Source: Paraburkholderia ferrariae NBRC 106233
GTDB taxonomy: Bacteria; Pseudomonadota; Gammaproteobacteria; Burkholderiales; Burkholderiaceae
Assembly (NCBI RefSeq): GCF_000685035.1
Contig: NZ_BAYB01000029.1
Coordinates: 1 to 64,000 of the forward strand
Direction of reading: 5' to 3'
Length of the DNA stretch: 64,000 bases
Part shown: in pieces, positions 8,452-16,793 of the stretch
Layout of the letters: every line of letters begins with the position of its first letter
Numbering within the stretch: the stretch's first letter is position 1
Position numbers and translations under genes: made by a program
Notes under the pieces: model-generated
Told to the model about the DNA's origin: nothing
What the model saw: the letters and a program-made list of their open reading frames with translations, nothing else
Database searches by the model: none

Positions 8452-10155
8452 ATGACCGGTTATTCCCCTTCCGCACAGGCCTTCCTCGCGGCCCGCGACC
8501 TGCTGTTGCGCCATCGCACCGATTACGCGGGTGCGTATGCCGGGTTCGCATGGCCGAAGCTCGACACGTTCAACTGGGCGCTCGACTACTTCGACGTGAT
8601 GGCGCGCGGCAACGACAACCCGGCCCTGTGGATCGTGGACGACCCGGCAGGCGGCGGCCAGCGCCTTTCGTTTGCGCAGATGTCCGAGCGTTCGTCGCGC
8701 ATGGCGAACTTCCTGCGCGAGCAGGGTGTGGCGCGCGGCGACCGCCTGCTGCTGATGCTGCCCAACCGCGTCGAACTCTGGGACGTGATGCTCGCGGCCA
8801 TGAAGCTCGGCGCGATCGTGCTGCCGGCCACCACGCAGCTTTCGCCCGACGACGTGCGCGAGCGCGTGGAGACGGGCGGCGTGCGCTGCGTGGTGGTGGA
8901 CGGCGCGGAACTGGCCAAGTTCGATGCACTCGACGCGAGCGTGAAGCGCATCGCCGTGGGCGCGCAACGCGACGGCTGGATCGATCTCGCGCGCGCCTGC
9001 GAGGCGAGCGCCGCGTTCGAGCCGGATGCGCCCACGCGCGCGAGCGACCCGATGCTGCTCTACTTCACCTCGGGCACCACCTCGAAGCCGAAGCTCGTCG
9101 AGCATACGCACGAGAGCTACCCGGTCGGCCATCTTTCGACGATGTACTGGATCGGCCTGCAACCCGGCGACGTGCACTGGAACATCAGTTCGCCGGGCTG
9201 GGCCAAGCATGCGTGGAGCTGTTTCTTCGCGCCGTGGAACGCGCAGGCTTGCGTGTTCGTGTACAACTACGCGCGCTTCGTGCCCAGGGACACGCTCAAC
9301 GCGCTCGTGCAATGCGGCGTGACCACGCTGTGCGCGCCGCCCACGGTGTGGCGCATGCTCGTGCAGGAGCCGCTTGCCTCGTATCCGGTGAAGCTGCGCG
9401 AGATCGTCGGTGCGGGCGAGCCGCTCAATCCGGAGATCATCGAGCGCGTGCGCCATGCGTGGGATATCACGATCCGCGATGGCTACGGTCAGACCGAAAC
9501 CACCTGCCAGATCGGCAATTCGCCGGGCCAGCCCGTGGTGGCCGGCGCGATGGGCCGGCCGCTGCCGGGCTACCGCGTGGAACTCGTCGATGCCGACGAC
9601 CAGCCCGCGTCCGAAGGCGAAATCGCGCTGCCGCTGGCACACCGTCCGCTCGGTCTGATGACGGGCTACGCCAACAACGCGAAGGCCACCGAATACGCGA
9701 TGCGCAACGGCTACTACCACACGTCCGACGTCGCCATGCGCCGCGACGATGGCTACTACGTGTACGTGGGCCGCGCGGACGACGTGTTCAAGTCGTCCGA
9801 CTACCGGCTGAGCCCGTTCGAACTGGAGAGCGTGCTGATCGAGCACGAGGCGATTGCCGAGGCTGCCGTGGTGCCGAGCCCCGACGAATTGCGCCTCTCG
9901 GTGCCGAAGGCGTTCGTGATCGTGCGCCAGGGCTACGAGGCCGGCCCCGAACTGGCGCGCGAAGTGTTCCGCTTTTCGCGCGACAAGCTCGCACCGTACA
10001 AACGCATTCGGCGCCTGCAGTTCAGCGACCTGCCGAAGACGATTTCCGGCAAGATCCGCCGTGTCGAGCTGCGCCGCCGCGAAATGGAGCGCACCGCCGA
10101 CATGGCGCGCATGCCCGACGAGTACTGGGAAGAGGACTTCCCCGAGCTGCGCTGA
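8452..10155 (+). CDS. AMP-forming acyl-CoA synthetase, medium-chain type
   Basis: A 567-residue adenylate-forming ligase that activates a carboxylic acid with ATP and CoA. Visible motifs are the P-loop YFTSGTTSKPK, the adenine-binding DGYGQTETT, and the C-terminal catalytic lysine loop LPKTISGKIRRVELR. The sequence resembles medium-chain (MACS/butyryl-CoA) synthetases. The start at MTGYSPSAQ is chosen because GGAG lies about seven bases upstream; an in-frame ATG sits four codons earlier. Lying between a dehydrogenase and a hydrolase, it probably feeds that pathway; the natural acid cannot be read from the sequence. Confidence 0.88.
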   Translation: MTGYSPSAQAFLAARDLLLRHRTDYAGAYAGFAWPKLDTFNWALDYFDVMARGNDNPALWIVDDPAGGGQRLSFAQMSERSSRMANFLREQGVARGDRLLLMLPNRVELWDVMLAAMKLGAIVLPATTQLSPDDVRERVETGGVRCVVVDGAELAKFDALDASVKRIAVGAQRDGWIDLARACEASAAFEPDAPTRASDPMLLYFTSGTTSKPKLVEHTHESYPVGHLSTMYWIGLQPGDVHWNISSPGWAKHAWSCFFAPWNAQACVFVYNYARFVPRDTLNALVQCGVTTLCAPPTVWRMLVQEPLASYPVKLREIVGAGEPLNPEIIERVRHAWDITIRDGYGQTETTCQIGNSPGQPVVAGAMGRPLPGYRVELVDADDQPASEGEIALPLAHRPLGLMTGYANNAKATEYAMRNGYYHTSDVAMRRDDGYYVYVGRADDVFKSSDYRLSPFELESVLIEHEAIAEAAVVPSPDELRLSVPKAFVIVRQGYEAGPELAREVFRFSRDKLAPYKRIRRLQFSDLPKTISGKIRRVELRRREMERTADMARMPDEYWEEDFPELR

Positions 10156-10178
10156 AAATTGACAGGGAGAACGAAGTA

Positions 10179-11339
10179 ATGAATGCAACACCGGCTGCCG
10201 TAGCGGCGCCTCTCGAAGCCGACGCCGACGTGCTGTTTCGCGTGGTCAATCGCGTCGCGATCGTCACGCTGAACCGGCCCGCGGCGCTCAATGCACTTTC
10301 GCATGGCATGGTGCGCACGCTCGCGGCGCTGCTCGAGCGCATCCGCACCGACGACGCGATCGTTGCCCTGGTGCTCGACGGAGCGGGCCCGAAGGGCTTC
10401 TGCGCGGGCGGCGACGTGCGCGCGATCTACCAGTCGGCGCAGCGCGGCGAGATGCTGGGCGACACGGGCTGGCGGCAGTTCTTCGTCGACGAATACGAAC
10501 TCGACTACGCGCTGCATACGTTCCCCAAGCCGCTCGTGGCACTGCTCGACGGCGTGACGATGGGAGGCGGCATGGGGCTCGGCCAGGCGGCCACGCTGCG
10601 GGTGGCCACCTCGCGCACGAAGATCGCCATGCCGGAAACGCGCATCGGCCTTTTGCCCGACGTGGGCGCCACGCATTTTCTTTCGGTGATGCCGCTGGAA
10701 ACGGAGCTTTACGTGGGCCTGACCGGCGCGACGCTAACGGGCGCGGATGCGCTCTATTGCGGACTTGCCGATCTCTGCGTGCCGGGCGAATGGCTCGACG
10801 GCTTCGAGGCGCGTCTCGTGCAGGCATCGATGGCAGGCGACGTGCGCGCCGCGCTGCGCCGTGTCTTCGACGCGCCGGGACATGACGGCGAGGCACAGGC
10901 CGGCGCGCTGGCGCAGAACGCGCCGCTGATCGCCCGCTACTTCGACGGCCGCAAGACCGTGCAGCAGATCGTCCATGCGCTGCAAGCGGATCTGGCCGGC
11001 GCAGCGGATGCGCCGGAGGCACAGCAGGCCTGGCGCCGCGCGACGCTCGATGCGCTCACGCACTATTCGCCCACCATGCTCGAAGTCACGCGCGAAGCGC
11101 TGCTGCGCGGCCGGCAGATGACGCTTGCCGATTGCTTCCGCATGGAACTCGGCATCGTGACGCGGGCAATCGGTGAGGGCGACTTCTGCGAGGGCGTGCG
11201 CGCGCATCTCGTGGACAAGGACCGCACGCCGCGCTGGGCGCCGGCTACGCTGGCCGAAGTGGCGCCTGAGCGCGTGCAGCACTTCCTCGCCTCGCCGTGG
11301 GCCGCCGACGCGCATCCGCTGGCGGCGCTCGGCGCCTGA
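10179..11339 (+). CDS. 3-hydroxyisobutyryl-CoA hydrolase-like crotonase protein
   Basis: A 386-residue crotonase-fold protein of the ECH_2/HIBADH-hydrolase group. It has the oxyanion-hole segment FCAGGDVRAIYQSA, the LDGVTMGGGMGL turn and the MPETRIGLLPDVGATHFLS stretch typical of 3-hydroxyisobutyryl-CoA hydrolases, and the long C-terminal extension of that group rather than the 260 residues of a plain enoyl-CoA hydratase. The start follows AGGGAG and lies 23 bases after the ligase stop, so the two are probably co-transcribed. Expected role: the CoA-releasing step of valine-type degradation. A related hydratase role cannot be excluded. Confidence 0.87.
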   Translation: MNATPAAVAAPLEADADVLFRVVNRVAIVTLNRPAALNALSHGMVRTLAALLERIRTDDAIVALVLDGAGPKGFCAGGDVRAIYQSAQRGEMLGDTGWRQFFVDEYELDYALHTFPKPLVALLDGVTMGGGMGLGQAATLRVATSRTKIAMPETRIGLLPDVGATHFLSVMPLETELYVGLTGATLTGADALYCGLADLCVPGEWLDGFEARLVQASMAGDVRAALRRVFDAPGHDGEAQAGALAQNAPLIARYFDGRKTVQQIVHALQADLAGAADAPEAQQAWRRATLDALTHYSPTMLEVTREALLRGRQMTLADCFRMELGIVTRAIGEGDFCEGVRAHLVDKDRTPRWAPATLAEVAPERVQHFLASPWAADAHPLAALGA

Positions 11340-11353
11340 TCGCGGGTTCGCTG

Positions 11354-11390
11354 CCCAATCCAATCCAATCCATTCGGTTCGATTCGATTC
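11354..11390. repeat. Pentanucleotide simple repeats
   Basis: Three CCAAT units run straight into repeated TTCGA units, a short simple-sequence tract between the convergent hydrolase and flavin reductase genes. No T-run follows a clean hairpin, so I do not call it a terminator. Confidence 0.6.
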
Positions 11391-11414
11391 ACGGCGGCGC
11401 GCGCCGCCCGGCGT

Positions 11415-12023
11415 TCAGGCCCGCGGCGCGCTGCTCTCGGTCACGGCCGAGGGCGTAGCCTGCACTTCGAACGGCTCGCCCGTCGCGAAGAAGGTGCCGC
11501 CCGCCACGTAGTGGCAGGTGCGCAATTCCGGCGCGGCGTCGAAGTGCCAGCGGTTGTTCGAGTACACCCGGCTATCCGCATAGGCGGCCACGACTTCGGC
11601 CAGAATCAGGTCGTAGCGCTGGCTTTCGTCGGGTATCACCTTGCACTCCAGCCACGCCGTGCACGCGGCGAGCATCGGCACGTCGATTTTCCGGGCGCGG
11701 AAGGTTTCCAGCCTGAAGGCGGCGAACTTGTCGAGCTCGACGCCGTTGCTCGTGCCCACCGCGAGCGTTTGCTGCGCGAACGCCACGCCCGGCAACTGCA
11801 GGCCGAACACGCCGCTTTCTTCCACGAGCTTGCGCGTGAGCGTCTGGCCGTCGATCACCACGACGACCTTCGGCGGAGCGAAATCGAGCGGCATGGCCCA
11901 CGAGGCGGACATCACGTTCGCGCGGTCGCCGTGCTGGCTCGTGATGATCGTGACGGGGCCGTGATTGAGCAGGCGCGTGCAGCGTGCGAGATCGACGTCG
12001 GTGCGGAAATGGTCGGGGGTCAT
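11415..12023 (-). CDS. Flavin reductase-like (FMN-binding) protein
   Basis: A 202-residue protein of the flavin reductase-like split-barrel family. It has the N-terminal GPVTIITSQHGDRANVMSASW segment, in which a family flavin-binding Ser/Ala loop is visible, and the AWLECKVI/DLILAEVVAAY core. It most likely reduces or binds FMN for a partner oxygenase, but none is adjacent. The start (MTPDHFRTD) follows GGACC only weakly, and upstream ATGs would add residues outside the family. A perfect tandem repeat lies just upstream. Confidence 0.85.
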   Translation of the reverse strand: MTPDHFRTDVDLARCTRLLNHGPVTIITSQHGDRANVMSASWAMPLDFAPPKVVVVIDGQTLTRKLVEESGVFGLQLPGVAFAQQTLAVGTSNGVELDKFAAFRLETFRARKIDVPMLAACTAWLECKVIPDESQRYDLILAEVVAAYADSRVYSNNRWHFDAAPELRTCHYVAGGTFFATGEPFEVQATPSAVTESSAPRA

Positions 12024-12049
12024 GCGAGGGTCCTTGTGATCGGCATAGG

Positions 12050-12071
12050 CGCGACATAAGCGCGACATAAG
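12050..12071. repeat. Tandem 11-bp direct repeat upstream of the flavin reductase
   Basis: CGCGACATAAG occurs twice without spacing at 12050-12060 and 12061-12071. A weaker third copy may lie toward the gene. The period is one helical turn, which suits a regulator site in the flavin reductase promoter, but it may be a chance duplication. Confidence 0.5.
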
Positions 12072-12123
12072 TGCGTGGCGCGCAGGCGCCATGATACGCA
12101 GCGGCCGCGCCCGCCGTCACCCG

Positions 12124-13479
12124 CTAGTCGAGCGTTTCGCGCGTCGCCGGGGCGGCCCTGTCGTTCGCCCGGGTTGCCGATGCTTCGCCCCGCGGCTTCG
12201 GCGGACGTTGCGCGTGCGCCATGAGCCGCAGCGTGGCGACCGATCCGGCCACGGCAAGCAGCATGGGAATGGCGAGGTCGTAGTTGACGTGCGTGAATTC
12301 GAGCATCAGCACGACGGCCGTGACCGGCATCTGCATCGACGCCGCGAGAAACGCCGCCGCGCCGACTATCGCAAACGCGCCCGGCTCTAGGCCGGCCCAG
12401 ACGTGGTTCGCAAGCCCGGCGATCACGACGGCGAAGAGCGCGCCGATGGCGATGCCCGGTGTGAGCAGACCGCCTTTGACGCCCGCGCGCAGGCTCGTGG
12501 TGGTGGTGAGCAGCTTCAGCACGAGCAGCGCGGCGGCAAGGCCGATGCCGAGATCGTCGTTGAAGCTCAGGCCCGCCGGGCCCTTGCCGTTGCCGGGCAG
12601 TTGCGGAAACCAGATTGCCAGCAGGCCGATGCCGGTGAAGTTCGCGAGCGAGTAGAGCGGCAAGCGCCAGTCTTTGGGCGAGGCGTCGCGCGCGCGTCCC
12701 GTCATGCGGCTGAAGCCGTGTGCCGCGGCGCCGAAGAACGGCCCGCACAGCACCGAAAAGACGACGAGTTGCGCGTTGATCGTATAGAACGGCACGTGGT
12801 ATTGCCGTTCGTCGCCGAGCCCGATCCACGCGACCACGGCCGCGATGGCCGAGGTCGTGAGCGCGGGAATCGCCGCCGACCAGCCGAAGGTGCCGAGCAG
12901 CACTTCCAGCACGAACACCGCGCCGCCCAGCGGCACGTTATAGACGGCCGAGAGGCCCGCCCCGGCGCCGCACGCGATCATCACGCGGCGCTCGGCCGCG
13001 GTGAGCCCCGTGGCCTTCGAAATCCAGGTGGCGAAGGCCGCACCGATCTCGCGCGGCGCGACCTCGCGCCCGAGCGGCGAACCGAGCGCCACGGTGACGA
13101 TCTGCAGGAGCGCATGCACGGTCGTGGCGAAGAGCGGCATGCGTGCGCCGCCGGGCTTGATCGCGGCGCTGATGCTCACGAGCGGCCTGCCATAGCGATA
13201 GAGCGCCCACCAGCCGAAGCCGCCCACGAAGCCGCACACCACGAGCACGGCCACGCGCCGCGCGGGCGCGGTGCCGGTGACGCCCTGCAGGAAACTCTCG
13301 CTGCTGATGACGTGCGCCTGGCTGTAGCCATAGGCGATGTGCTGGATTTCGTGCAGCAGCATGGCGAGCAACATGCCGCCGAGTCCCGCGCCGATGCCCG
13401 TGAGCACGGTGACCACGGCGAGCGTGGCAAGCGGGCTGCGCGGGGGCGGTCGGCTGGCTGCGGAGCGGGGCGTGGACAT
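12124..13479 (-). CDS. ClC family chloride channel/transporter
   Basis: A 451-residue polytopic membrane protein of the ClC family. The conserved selectivity elements are recognisable: SPLGREVAPREIGA corresponds to the GREGP loop, and GGLLTPGIAIGA to the GxFxP region, with a hydrophobic core throughout. The Glu of GREVAP is in the place of the gating/proton glutamate, so an exchanger activity is possible. ATG start at MSTPRSAASR; basic N-terminus. It is a single gene; PpnP lies upstream behind a terminator. Confidence 0.88.
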   Translation of the reverse strand: MSTPRSAASRPPPRSPLATLAVVTVLTGIGAGLGGMLLAMLLHEIQHIAYGYSQAHVISSESFLQGVTGTAPARRVAVLVVCGFVGGFGWWALYRYGRPLVSISAAIKPGGARMPLFATTVHALLQIVTVALGSPLGREVAPREIGAAFATWISKATGLTAAERRVMIACGAGAGLSAVYNVPLGGAVFVLEVLLGTFGWSAAIPALTTSAIAAVVAWIGLGDERQYHVPFYTINAQLVVFSVLCGPFFGAAAHGFSRMTGRARDASPKDWRLPLYSLANFTGIGLLAIWFPQLPGNGKGPAGLSFNDDLGIGLAAALLVLKLLTTTTSLRAGVKGGLLTPGIAIGALFAVVIAGLANHVWAGLEPGAFAIVGAAAFLAASMQMPVTAVVLMLEFTHVNYDLAIPMLLAVAGSVATLRLMAHAQRPPKPRGEASATRANDRAAPATRETLD

Positions 13480-13560
13480 GGCGATGAATCCGGTGGGCGG
13501 GGGCGCATTTTATTGTAGCGAGCGCGTGGGCGCGCGCGCTCATGGCGGCCCGTCCGCCGG

Positions 13561-13601
13561 AAAACACACACGCCCGCGCGGCGTGGTGCCGGGCGGGCGT
13601 G
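13561..13601 (-). terminator. Intrinsic terminator downstream of ppnP
   Basis: A 9-bp stem (13569-13577 with 13593-13601). Read on the minus strand it is followed by TGTGTTTT. It lies about 85 bases past the ppnP stop and before the ClC gene, so it separates the two transcripts. Confidence 0.65.
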
Positions 13602-13684
13602 CGGGGCAGCGGGCGAGCGCTTATCGGGCGTCGGTCAGCGGCGCCCGATGCCGCGGACGCGGGGCCTGCGCCTCGCCCGGGGCA

Positions 13685-14005
13685 TTACAGATAGCTGCAA
13701 ACGTAGTCGAGCGTCTCGATCACGTCGATGTCGAAGCGGCTCTTGCCGGGCACCGGGAAGGTCTCGCCCGCGCCGTAGGTCTGCCATTCGCTGCTGCCTT
13801 CCAGGCGGATGCGGCACTTGCCGGCCTGCACTTCCATGAGTTCGGGTGCATCGGTGCCGAAGTTGAGCGTGCCCGGCAGGATCACGCCGAGCGTCTTGCG
13901 GCTGCCGTCGGCGAACAGCACGGTGTGCGAGACGCACTTGCCGTCGAAATACACGTTGGCGCGTTTGACAACGGAAACCTGGTCGAATTGCGTTGCGGCC
14001 GTCAT
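13685..14005 (-). CDS. ppnP: Pyrimidine/purine nucleoside phosphorylase PpnP
   Basis: A 106-residue single-domain cupin (formerly DUF1255) that phosphorolyses a broad range of nucleosides to a base and ribose 1-phosphate. Typical family stretches are ANVYFDGKCVSHTVLFADG, the GVILPGTLNF strand, PELMEVQAG, and the FPVPGKSRFDI segment near the C-terminus. Length fits the family. ATG start after AGAGGAAG. A longer frame upstream is out of family. Confidence 0.92.
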   Translation of the reverse strand: MTAATQFDQVSVVKRANVYFDGKCVSHTVLFADGSRKTLGVILPGTLNFGTDAPELMEVQAGKCRIRLEGSSEWQTYGAGETFPVPGKSRFDIDVIETLDYVCSYL

Positions 14006-14204
14006 GGCGGTCTTCCTCTGGATCATCGTGATGGGAGCGTCTGTCGCCCGGTTGGCGCCGCGCCGGCGCGCGAGCCTGGCGGGCGCGCCGCCGGCGCGAG
14101 CCCGCCATGATACCGGCGTTGAGCCCGGCCGGGTGCGCCACGGCGGGGCAGCGGCGCAAGACAGGCGGGAGATGAGCTCCCCCGGCAGCCACGCAGGCAC
14201 CGCA

Positions 14205-14235
14205 CAACGAACGAGGGGCGCACGCGGCGCCCCTC
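14205..14235 (-). terminator. Intrinsic terminator of the DyP-encapsulin operon
   Basis: A perfect 9-bp stem (14213-14221 with 14227-14235) and a five-base loop, followed on the minus strand by GTTCGTTG. It begins 24 bases past the encapsulin stop. Confidence 0.7.
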
Positions 14236-14258
14236 TCGTCATGCGGCCGGCTGCGCGA

Positions 14259-15059
14259 TTACTCCGGCTTGATCGTCACCGAAGCTTCGCTCGTGAGCAG
14301 CATGAACGTGAAGCTCTCCTGCAGATACAGGCGCACGCTCTTGTCGTCGTGGCTCAGATAGCCAATCGAAAGGTCCTGCCCCAGGTGGAACGCGAAGTCG
14401 CCGCCGCGCGTGCTGAGGATGCTGCCGCCCACGATCGCCGGTGCCCAGATGATCTCGCCGTTCACGAGGCGGCGCAGATGTTCGAGAATCGGGTAGCCCT
14501 GGTCGCTCGCTTCGCTCACGGCCGTATAGGCGTCGGAGCCGAGCAGCACCGTGTACGGGCCGTCCACGCCTTGCAGGCGCAGTTCTTCGAGCGCCTTCGC
14601 GATCACGGCGGGGTAGTCGGCGATGTCGGCCGGCAGCGGCAGCACGGGGTTCGAGCTGCCCTGGCGGATGCCGGTGATCTGCGCGGCCGTGTAGCCGTCG
14701 AAGATCGCGCGGTCTTCCGCGAAGGCAAGGCGCGTGGCCGCGTCCTTGGCCGGCTGCCAGTCGGAGTCTTCCGCGCCGCGCTCGACGTCGTCGATGGCGT
14801 CGCGCGAGAGTTCGAACGGCACGCGCAGTTCGACCAGCGCCTTCACTTCGCGCTGGCGCGCGCGGATGCCGTCGAGCGGCGCCTCGATGCCGTTCTGGTG
14901 GCCGGTGCCCACGCCGGCGAGATCGGCGCCGCCGGGGCCGCTTACGTCGATCACGCGGCGGCCTGCGAGCGAGCGCTTGAAGGTGCGCGCCACTTCTTCT
15001 TCGATTTGCGACCAGGCCGCCGTGGAGATGGGCGCCAGTTCGCGATGGAGGTTATTCAT
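14259..15059 (-). CDS. enc: Family 1 encapsulin nanocompartment shell protein
   Basis: A 266-residue HK97-fold shell protein (linocin M18/CFP29 family) that self-assembles into an icosahedral protein cage holding cargo enzymes. The N-terminus MNNLHRELAPISTAAWSQIE and the ARTFKRSLAGRRVIDVSGP segment are diagnostic; the C-terminal ESFTFMLLTSEASVTIKPE is the usual end. Length matches the family. It is the second gene of a two-gene operon: its ATG overlaps the last codons of the DyP peroxidase gene by 8 bases, and its ribosome binding site AAAGGAG lies inside the peroxidase's targeting-peptide codons. Translational coupling is therefore likely. The identity of the cargo is supported by that targeting peptide. 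Confidence 0.96.
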   Translation of the reverse strand: MNNLHRELAPISTAAWSQIEEEVARTFKRSLAGRRVIDVSGPGGADLAGVGTGHQNGIEAPLDGIRARQREVKALVELRVPFELSRDAIDDVERGAEDSDWQPAKDAATRLAFAEDRAIFDGYTAAQITGIRQGSSNPVLPLPADIADYPAVIAKALEELRLQGVDGPYTVLLGSDAYTAVSEASDQGYPILEHLRRLVNGEIIWAPAIVGGSILSTRGGDFAFHLGQDLSIGYLSHDDKSVRLYLQESFTFMLLTSEASVTIKPE

Positions 15060-16131
15060 ACCGGGGGGCTCCTTTGAGAGATCCAATGGCGAGCGAGCCG
15101 TCGCCGGACAGCGCCGGGACGACGGGTTCGGATTCGTTGGCGGCGCTTGCCGCGCTGCTCGCGGCATGCGCGGCGCCGGGGTCGCGTTCGGCCAGGGCTT
15201 CGAGCAGCGGCTCGGACGGCACGAAGAAGAGCGTGCCCGTCACGGCGCGGCTGAAGTCCAGCAGGCGGTCGTAGTTGCCGGGCGGATTGCCGACGAACAT
15301 GTTTTCGAGCATCTGCTCGATGGGCTGCGGCGAGCGCGCGTAGCCGATGAAGAAGGTGCCGAATTCGCCCTGGCCGGGGCGGCCGAAGGGCATGTTGTCG
15401 CGCAGGATCTTGATCTCGTCGCCATCGGCGTCTTCGAGCGTCGTGAGCGAGCTGTGCGACCAGCTCGGCTTCACGCCTTCCTCGAGTTCGATGTCGGACA
15501 GCTTGGTGCGCCCGATGATGTGCTCCTGCGCTTCCACCGGCAGCGCGTTCCAGCCTTTCATGTCGTGCAGGTACTTTTGCACGAGCACGTAGCTGCCGCC
15601 CGCGAAGTCGGGGTCGGCGTCGCCGATCACCGTGAAGTGCACGGCTTCGTTGCCCACCGGGTTTTCCGTGCCGTCGACGAAGCCGATCATGGCGCGCATG
15701 TCGAAGTTGCGGAAGCCGTGCACTTCGTCCACGGTCGTGACCGCGCCGTCGAGGCGCTTCATGAGCTGCGAGGCGAGCTCGAAGCACAGGTCGGTCTGGT
15801 CCGCGCGGATATGCAGGAGGATGTCGCCGGGCGTGGCCACCGCGATGCGCTCGCCGGTGCCGAACTCGCGGAACGGATGCAGCTCGGCCGGGCGCGGTTC
15901 GCCGAAGAGCTTGTCCCAGGCGTCGGAGGCAAAGCCCACCACGCAGCTGAGGTTGCCCGTGGGCACGCGCTTGCCGACGGCGCGCTCGAGGTTGGCGACG
16001 TCGGCGCACCAGGCGCGTACGGTGGCGCGGCTCGCGGCGTCGTCGTTGACCGTCAGCACGATGAAGAACGCGCTCTTCGTGACGGAGGTGGAGACGGCCT
16101 GGGATTCGGGCGGGGCGGAAGACGGCGTCAT
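15052..16131 (-). CDS. DyP-type peroxidase, encapsulin cargo
   Basis: A 359-residue dye-decolorising heme peroxidase. The family motif GFVDGTENP carries the distal Asp. SWSHSSLT supplies the likely proximal heme His, and ILRDNMPFG the distal Arg. The last 35 residues are an Ala/Ser-rich linker ending in GDGSLAIGSLKGAPRYE; this contains the encapsulin cargo-loading motif of the DGSLGIGSLK type, with Ala for the first Gly. No signal peptide, as expected for a cytoplasmic cargo. It oxidises phenolic or dye-like substrates with peroxide in the family; the physiological substrate is unknown. Ribosome binding site weak. First gene of the operon. Confidence 0.95.
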   Translation of the reverse strand: MTPSSAPPESQAVSTSVTKSAFFIVLTVNDDAASRATVRAWCADVANLERAVGKRVPTGNLSCVVGFASDAWDKLFGEPRPAELHPFREFGTGERIAVATPGDILLHIRADQTDLCFELASQLMKRLDGAVTTVDEVHGFRNFDMRAMIGFVDGTENPVGNEAVHFTVIGDADPDFAGGSYVLVQKYLHDMKGWNALPVEAQEHIIGRTKLSDIELEEGVKPSWSHSSLTTLEDADGDEIKILRDNMPFGRPGQGEFGTFFIGYARSPQPIEQMLENMFVGNPPGNYDRLLDFSRAVTGTLFFVPSEPLLEALAERDPGAAHAASSAASAANESEPVVPALSGDGSLAIGSLKGAPRYE

Positions 16132-16370
16132 GGTCTGAAGTTTGGCTGGACGTGGGTGTGGCAAAAGCGTGGCAAAAGCCTGCGAAAATATGGTCAAAGC
16201 CATGGTCAAAGCGCGCGGCGCGTGCCGGACCGGGTCCGGCCGCAGAAGCCTCGCAACCTCGCGAGCACATAGTTTAGCTAACTGGGGCAATCCGCGTTTG
16301 CAGGTGGAGCGGGCCTCGTGCGAGGATAACCGGCATGTCAGGACCGGGACACACCGGAAGGAGACACATG

Positions 16371-16631
16371 ATGTGGGATCACACCGAGCATGAAGGCTTC
16401 GAGGTCTGGGTGCTGCCGATTCCCGCGTTCGGGCCGCGCTCGCCGGAACCGCTGTTCCACTACAGCGGCTATATCTGCCGGCACGGCGCCGACGCCCATC
16501 TGGCCGGACAGAGCATCCGCTTTCACGACATGATGCGCAACTATACCGGCGCCGACGCTGCGCTCGACGCTGCCTACGCCGACGCCCGCAGGCGCATCGA
16601 CCACTTTCACGCGAGCGGCGGCTGGGCCTGA
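16371..16631 (+). CDS. Conserved-looking hypothetical protein
   Basis: An 86-residue soluble protein I do not recognise. It is rich in His, Asp and aromatic residues (FHYSGYICRHGADAHL, then DARRRIDHFH), with alternating strands then helix. GGAAGGAG at 16356-16363 sits seven bases before this ATG; a second ATG is directly upstream. It is divergent from the DyP-encapsulin operon, but a functional link is not shown. The strong ribosome binding site and in-phase composition argue that it is real. Confidence 0.6.
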   Translation: MWDHTEHEGFEVWVLPIPAFGPRSPEPLFHYSGYICRHGADAHLAGQSIRFHDMMRNYTGADAALDAAYADARRRIDHFHASGGWA

Positions 16632-16793
16632 TGTACGGCTGGGAGCACCGCCCGCGGCCGGGTTCGCAACGCGGGTGGGCAACCCCGCTGTGAAACCTCG
16701 CTGTGAAACCTGGGCGGCAAGCTGGCCGGCAAGCTGGCGAGCCGCGCGATGCTGCACTGCGGCGAATCGCGCTGGCTTCGCCCGGCCGCGCCC

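Noticed and set aside
6908..8551. N-terminal extension of the AraC regulator frame
   Set aside because: It overlaps the acyl-CoA dehydrogenase on the other strand, lacks family resemblance, and the AraC start is clear at 6907.
8550..10178. Open frame running through the acyl-CoA ligase in another phase
   Set aside because: Its real part begins at the hydrolase ATG 10179. Before that it is a composition shadow.
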